From assembly GCA_028564705.1 (NCBI GenBank), contig JAPXFQ010001341.1, forward strand, positions 124,001 to 188,000: a stretch of 64,000 nucleotides of DNA. Direction: 5' to 3'. The notes beneath the pieces were generated by a model. It searched no databases, was not told the DNA's origin, and was given only the letters and a program-made list of their open reading frames with translations. The stretch is from Apricaphanius iberus (taxonomy: Eukaryota; Chordata; Actinopteri; Cyprinodontiformes; Aphaniidae). Below, piece after piece: positions 59,444-64,000 of the stretch; position 1 is the first letter of the stretch, and each line of letters begins with the position of its first letter. The position numbers were made by a program, and so were the translations under genes.

Positions 59444-59654
59444 TTTCCGATTGTTTCACTACGAAACAAACAAAACAAAACATCATTACTTGTGACAAGA
59501 GGTTTAAAGTCAGTTGTTCTGTGGTGCCAATTTGTTGTTTTTTATCAGAGATTATGAGAATTTAATCTCTAAAGTGAAGAGTCACTCAATTTATGATATC
59601 AAAGCTCATTTTACAAGGATAAATTAAGAACAGAGAAGTAGAACTGGAAATAAA

Positions 59655-60175
59655 TATTTAAAAACCTAAATATTTAGTTTGAAGCTACATATTTTACCAG
59701 CAAGATAAACTGGCTAGCTAGATATTTAGCCTCCAACTAAATATTAGCTCTCCTGCTATGCAAACGTTCTTGCAGATGTAAGAAGTGGATTAGCAGCATA
59801 AAAAAGTATTTTTGGCATCCTGTGTATGAACTTCTGGTGAGATTGAATGATGTCAAACATTTCTGCTCAAAACGTAGGATGAACAGATACGATACAGATG
59901 GATTTACAGCAACAAGGAGTTAACACACCGGATGCAAGACCCAACTTTTCCGCAATTGAACTTGCATATTAGCTAAATTTTTACTTATTGGTTAAACATC
60001 AACTTTGGAGCTATACACTTAGCTCACCAGATTAGCTTACTGGCTAAATGTTTAGCTTGAAGTTAGATATTTAGTTTGTAAACTGAATATTTGTCCCAGA
60101 AATTAAATATTTACTTAGAAAGCTAAATATTTATTTTGCATACTTAATATTAAGCTTGCTAATTAAATAATTTCA
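59655..60175. repeat. AT-rich minisatellite, about 21-bp unit
   Basis: Diverged units of the type 'gctaaatatttagcttgaa' are clearest at 60049-60165 and recur at 59665-59755. Between them lies non-repetitive sequence. Confidence 0.65.
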
Positions 60176-60936
60176 TTCAAAGCTGTGACATTTATACATG
60201 AATAAATAACATGAACAAAAATATGAAAAATGAACCTCAAGCTTAATAACCCAAGTTATTGCTGGTTTTGACTGTAACTTTACCAACAGCACCCCATAGT
60301 AATCATCTGGTCAGGCTGACAACAAGTATTTTTTATCGTTGGCCTGTTTTTTGTAACGTATGTGTAAGAAACCTTGACAGTTTTTAGCGGCACTATATGG
60401 ATATAAAAGTATTGCTCATGGATAAGATATTAAATTGCCTGAAAAACGATTTACAGAGTTCCTCTGAGAATCTACTTTCATATCCCGTTTCTTTAGAAAA
60501 AGAAGGCAAGCTTTTATGTGCAGAAATGTGGGGGTTATCTAATGAGATTAGGCTTGTTTAAGCCTAGTTAACACTTCTCTGTCGTCGAGTTTGCACATGT
60601 CGGGGAAACAATTCTCTAGCAGAACAGCAGAGGGTGCTGACCTTTTCTGGGGGGTCTGCATCGATTGCTGGTCGATGACAGTTTATTTACTTCTGGTTGT
60701 AAACTTAGAACCAGTCAAGGAGCAATAGCGGACAGAGAGCGAGATTTAATTGAGCTGTGAAGCTTTTTACTAGAAGTGCAGCTTGTTGGACGCTAATAAA
60801 AACGCATGCAAACAAACACAGCGGCCTGTTTTGTTGTTCTCTACACCTCCTGCTGTTCAAATTCACCAAAAGACCAAATTAGATAAACTCTCTATACAAT
60901 ATAAAGCATCTAGTCCCCAGAGTGCTTTTCAAGCTT

Positions 60937-61422
60937 GTAGTGATGTCACCACATATCTTGAATAAATCGCGGGTCCAGTGAAAACATTTTCAACAAACGT
61001 AGAGTTAGAAATTCAGAAATAACACTTACAGAAGACAGATGGACAGGAGATTTAAGCTCCGATGCGGCCGAGGAGGTCGTAAAATTAGGCGCGGGACAGA
61101 CGGAAGTAGCGCTGAAAGCGAACCTCATCCATACGCAGCTCCTGGAGCAAATGGTTAAACTCCCCAAACTCAGAACGCATCTGAATAATGGGCTCTGATG
61201 CACCCGATGTCAACGTCGTCTAGCTTTATCTAGCAAATAAACCCAAGCCACTCTCTCGATACGATCCGCCATAGCTCAGAACGTGCGACAACAGAGGAAG
61301 CCCCGCCCACATGCTCCTTTTTGCTCAGAAGCAGGCTATGGAAGCCTCAAACTACATGCGTCGAACTTCACGCGTTGGGTACGTTGCCTGACGCAGAAAA
61401 ACTATGCGGCTTGAACGCAGCA
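60937..61422 (-). mobile_element. PIF/Harbinger element, left-truncated (copy C)
   Basis: Collinear with 18870-19395 (copy B). The right end 'cggcttgaacgcagca' is followed by TAA. The left third, including its inverted repeat, is missing. The minus strand keeps the same transposase block at 61195-61052, ending in TAA at the same codon as copy B. Confidence 0.75.
61052..61195 (-). pseudogene. Harbinger transposase N-terminal fragment (copy C)
   Basis: 47 codons then TAA: PIIQMRSEFGEFNHLLQEL, RMDEVRFQRYFRLSRAQF, YDLLGRIGA. It is closer to the usual HARBI1-like pattern than copy B (RFQRYFRLS against RFQCYFRLS). The shared stop implies the deletion joint is ancestral to both copies. Confidence 0.7.
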
Positions 61423-61700
61423 TAACTCACAAACTCTGATAACAACGCATTACGCAGCGAGATTCAAATCGCTCATGAGGAAGCGACTCGCTGAATGAAC
61501 CGATGACGTCACCCGCTCAAACCGAGGCCTCGGTCGCGTGATTTGACCATTCTTGACGCACGCCTCGAATCGAGACTTCATCTGGCACGCCCACTTTTAC
61601 TTGAGACATGCCTCGCTTCATTTGTCCCATCACTATTTGCTACCAGGACAATAGAGCACCGTTCTGGTGAAATGATCGCTACGCCGTCCGTTGTTGCGTG

Positions 61701-63239
61701 CACTCGTGTGGATGGATAATGGCGCTGAGTGGAGCGATGACAGACATGGTGCCTGTTTGAAAGCTGGCCAAGATGAAATGCTGAAAGGAGATAAAAAAAA
61801 CAAAGGATGAGATCAGGAGGCCAACAGGAAATTGTTGGGGTTTGACCCCTGGATGGTTTTTAAAAGGGATACTCAGCAATGGTCCAGTTAACAGTTAATA
61901 GTTCAAAAGAAGAGAAGAACGTTCTGTAGTTTCACATTTTCTGTTTATCTTTATTTGGCAAATTAAAACCGTGATCTGCTGCGGAAAGTCTCAGAGCGTT
62001 GCTGCTTGTTTGCAGGGATAAGCTGTGAAAGGATATGAAATAAAAATGAAACCAGAATGAAACTCCCCTCACTCTCGTCCGAGCCAGCCCGGTTTCCGCT
62101 GACAGATCGACTTCCTGGTTGACGGTTTGGCTCCCTCGTCATCCTTAGACCTCCCTGGTGGTTGTTTCTGTCGAGTCTCGCTGCTTGTTTTCACCCATCA
62201 AAGGGAGTGGTTGCCTCGGTGAAATCAGGAAATGATTAGAAGGATTGTTTTCTGAATTGTGTGACATTTCAGGTTACTGACGACCCGGGGGAGAAGCAAG
62301 GCTCCTTTTTGGTACCACGAACGTATTGAGGACAGACTCTTTGAATCAGTTTAATTAAAGAGTATTGATGCATGAGATTAGATGGGAAGCCGATGGTGTA
62401 AAGGATATGATTATGCAGGACAAGGGACGGAGACAAATGAAGGGAGGACAGAGCTAAGCAGAGTGAGAGAGATTTGGGAGAAACGGGTGATTGTCGCTGC
62501 CCGCGGGTGAAGCCGCTCCCAAAGCGGCTCCTCAGACTGCAGATGCACCGTGGGTGTTTCCTGTCTCGATGTTTCCTCCTGAGTCAGGCGTTCTGCGAAA
62601 GTGTGAGGGAAAACCTCTCCGTCTGCTGCTGAGCGGATAATTAGAACGGTCTCAAAGACGCTGCTGCTCGAGCTGCTGCAGGATGTGTGCTCGTATTCAC
62701 GGCTTTGCTGAGTGTCTCTGTTCGGTGGGGACGCTGAAGGGAAGTTTTTACACCACTCATAATGTAAGGGAATGAAACGGGATTTTGTGCAATATGAATT
62801 TATTTCATTCCGTCAATCAGATGGTGTTTATTTCAACCTTTAAAACTGGATTTTCTTAAAGCCACTGACATCTTGGTCAGATTCAGCCACAGCAGATATA
62901 TCTCATTAGTTTCTACAGTGACTACTAGTATTCACAAGGGGGTTACGGACCAATAACACCAACAAAGAGCTAAAATCTTTGAATACTTAAACTCCCTCCT
63001 AAAACACTTCTAACTCCCTGTTTTAATCCTTCAAATAACAAATATACATCAACAAGCATTAAAACGCACAGTAGAAACCGCCTTAGCACTGCCGCAGAAG
63101 CTAACGACAATTTTCTTGCTTATTCACGCTACTGGGGGTTCAACCAATCACCACAAAGTGAAGTAAAAGATACAATTGGATTGGTTGCATTAAAAACAGC
63201 AACCAATGGGGAGCCTAAGTCTCCTCCCCTTCCGGTCGG
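61701..63239. other. Single-copy, GC-moderate intronic stretch
   Basis: 62050-62760 is richer in GC and lacks repeat hallmarks. It holds no recognised fgf11 exon. Nothing else identified. Confidence 0.4.
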
Positions 63240-63840
63240 CCAGTGGGTCCCCAAAACAAAAAAATAATGCAGCGATAAAAGTTATTTTCTGGTCCGCTTT
63301 GTCTTACGTCCTGAATCACAAATATGTTGTAATTCTATTTAATTGATAACTCACGATGTACGTTTTGACCGTATGCCTACAAATCAGAAGTCAGAAGTCG
63401 CATATATGATGTAATTTTGCTAACGGGAGCTAGCACTTAAAACAAAAACATAGAGCTTGTAGAGCTTCTCCTCCATGCCGGCTCTCTCTCCACCAACTGC
63501 TTTATCCCTGACATAGCTGCTACTTCCCACATGGTCAGATTTATAGAGGTTTTCTCCATTTTGAATGCTCCTTTCTTCATCCTGGAGGCTACGACCCTCA
63601 CTCTCCTTCTTCTGCAGTCGTAGTCCGCTAAACATTTTTAAAGAAAACCTAAAGTAACTTTTGCCTCCGGTCTAAAATCAGCGTTTTCTCTGCATCAAAT
63701 TTTGTTTTTAAAATTCACGGACATCATATGTTCGATCCATTTCAAACTGGACCAGAAAACAACTTTTATCGCTCCATTGACTCTCAGTAATTTTTTTGGC
63801 AGTAGAAGGGAAGTAGAAGGGCGTGACTTAGGCTCCCTTA
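63240..63840. mobile_element. Non-autonomous element with long inverted ends (copy 2 of pair with 42170-42618)
   Basis: Arms at 63271-63295 and 63749-63773 pair at 24 of 25 positions (agcgataaaagtt…ctggtcc). The interior is collinear with 42170-42618. Outer limits and target site are not certain. The 71-aa frame at 63420-63635 has no recognised domain. Confidence 0.7.
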
Positions 63841-64000
63841 TAGCGTGTCGAATAGCATTGTGCGTATGCGTTTTAGCTACTTTTTGTGTCAAAAATACTT
63901 CAGATAAGCTACAGATAAGATACACTAATAATTTTTAGTCACCTTCCACAGACAAAAGGCAAATACTGTATCACAAATAGGTAGGGGGTCTACTATGCTG

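Larger units (their letters stand above)
60562..61700 (+). mobile_element. TTAA-target non-autonomous element, copy 3, with Harbinger insertion
   Basis: Preceded by TTAA (60558-60561) and starting 'gcctagttaacacttctctg'. Blocks shared with 35738-36370 are 'gaagctttttactagaagtg', 'gttgttctctacacctcct' and, after the insertion, 'tagagcaccgttctggtga'. The right end is not preserved. Confidence 0.65.
32738..64000 (+). other. fgf11: fgf11 intron 1 (at least 31 kb, open at the right edge)
   Basis: Begins with a strong donor, GTGAGT at 32738-32743. I looked by eye for the next exon (EPQLKGIV…), the NLIPVGLRVV exon and the FENYYV exon and saw none up to base 64000, so all remaining sequence is interpreted as intron. 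It is filled with the transposons listed below. A short exon could have been missed; a translated search with an FGF11 protein would settle it. Confidence 0.65.

Noticed and set aside
62050..62760. GC-richer block considered as an fgf11 exon
   Set aside because: No frame matches the FGF core (EPQLKG, NLIPVGLR or FENYYV blocks).

Overview
This window is nuclear DNA of a ray-finned (teleost) fish. The evidence is one spliced vertebrate gene start plus a dense mix of repeats typical of teleosts: Tc1-like, hAT, PIF/Harbinger and TTAA-target DNA transposons, L2-like LINEs with short pentamer tails, and tRNA-like SINE-type repeats. There is no sign of bacterial or viral organisation. Family identities come from reading and memory of the families; no search was run.

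The only host gene I can support is fgf11, encoding an intracellular FGF homologous factor (FHF) that binds voltage-gated sodium channels. Its first coding exon is at 32545-32737 on the + strand. It encodes 64 residues plus one base and ends at a GTGAGT donor whose phase fits the next FHF exon (…RP|EPQLKG). A CpG-rich promoter and leader precede it (about 30840-32544), with a CCAAT box and two CRE-like sites. Everything from 32738 to the end appears to be first intron, so intron 1 is at least 31 kb. I found none of the later FGF-core exons.

Left part, 1-30840, is intergenic and mostly transposon debris. It holds a LINE split by a TTAA-flanked element (1-1400), an RT-bearing LINE (1763-2893), hAT and Harbinger copies, a 29-bp minisatellite split by two transposons (11120-12815), Tc1 relics (9.1, 15.3 and 18.4 kb), a Harbinger copy with a readable transposase fragment (18615-19395), a nearly full-length but broken Tc1-like element (25331-26686), and an L2-like LINE 3' end (28187-28885).

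Right part, 32738-64000, is intronic and carries several families as two or three copies, often nested: hAT within a TTAA element (43001-43868), hAT within another repeat (53946-55155), a TTAA element within a hAT (35738-36370), and Harbinger within a TTAA element (60937-61422). Many nestings can be proven from the sequence because target-site duplications or an empty-site paralogue are present. Unique-looking intronic stretches (about 41.4-42.1, 44.7-46.4, 47.0-48.1, 52.1-53.4, 57.6-58.8 and 61.7-63.2 kb) are where regulatory elements of fgf11 might lie. No previously undescribed gene system was found; the interest is in the transposon stratigraphy and the fgf11 start region.
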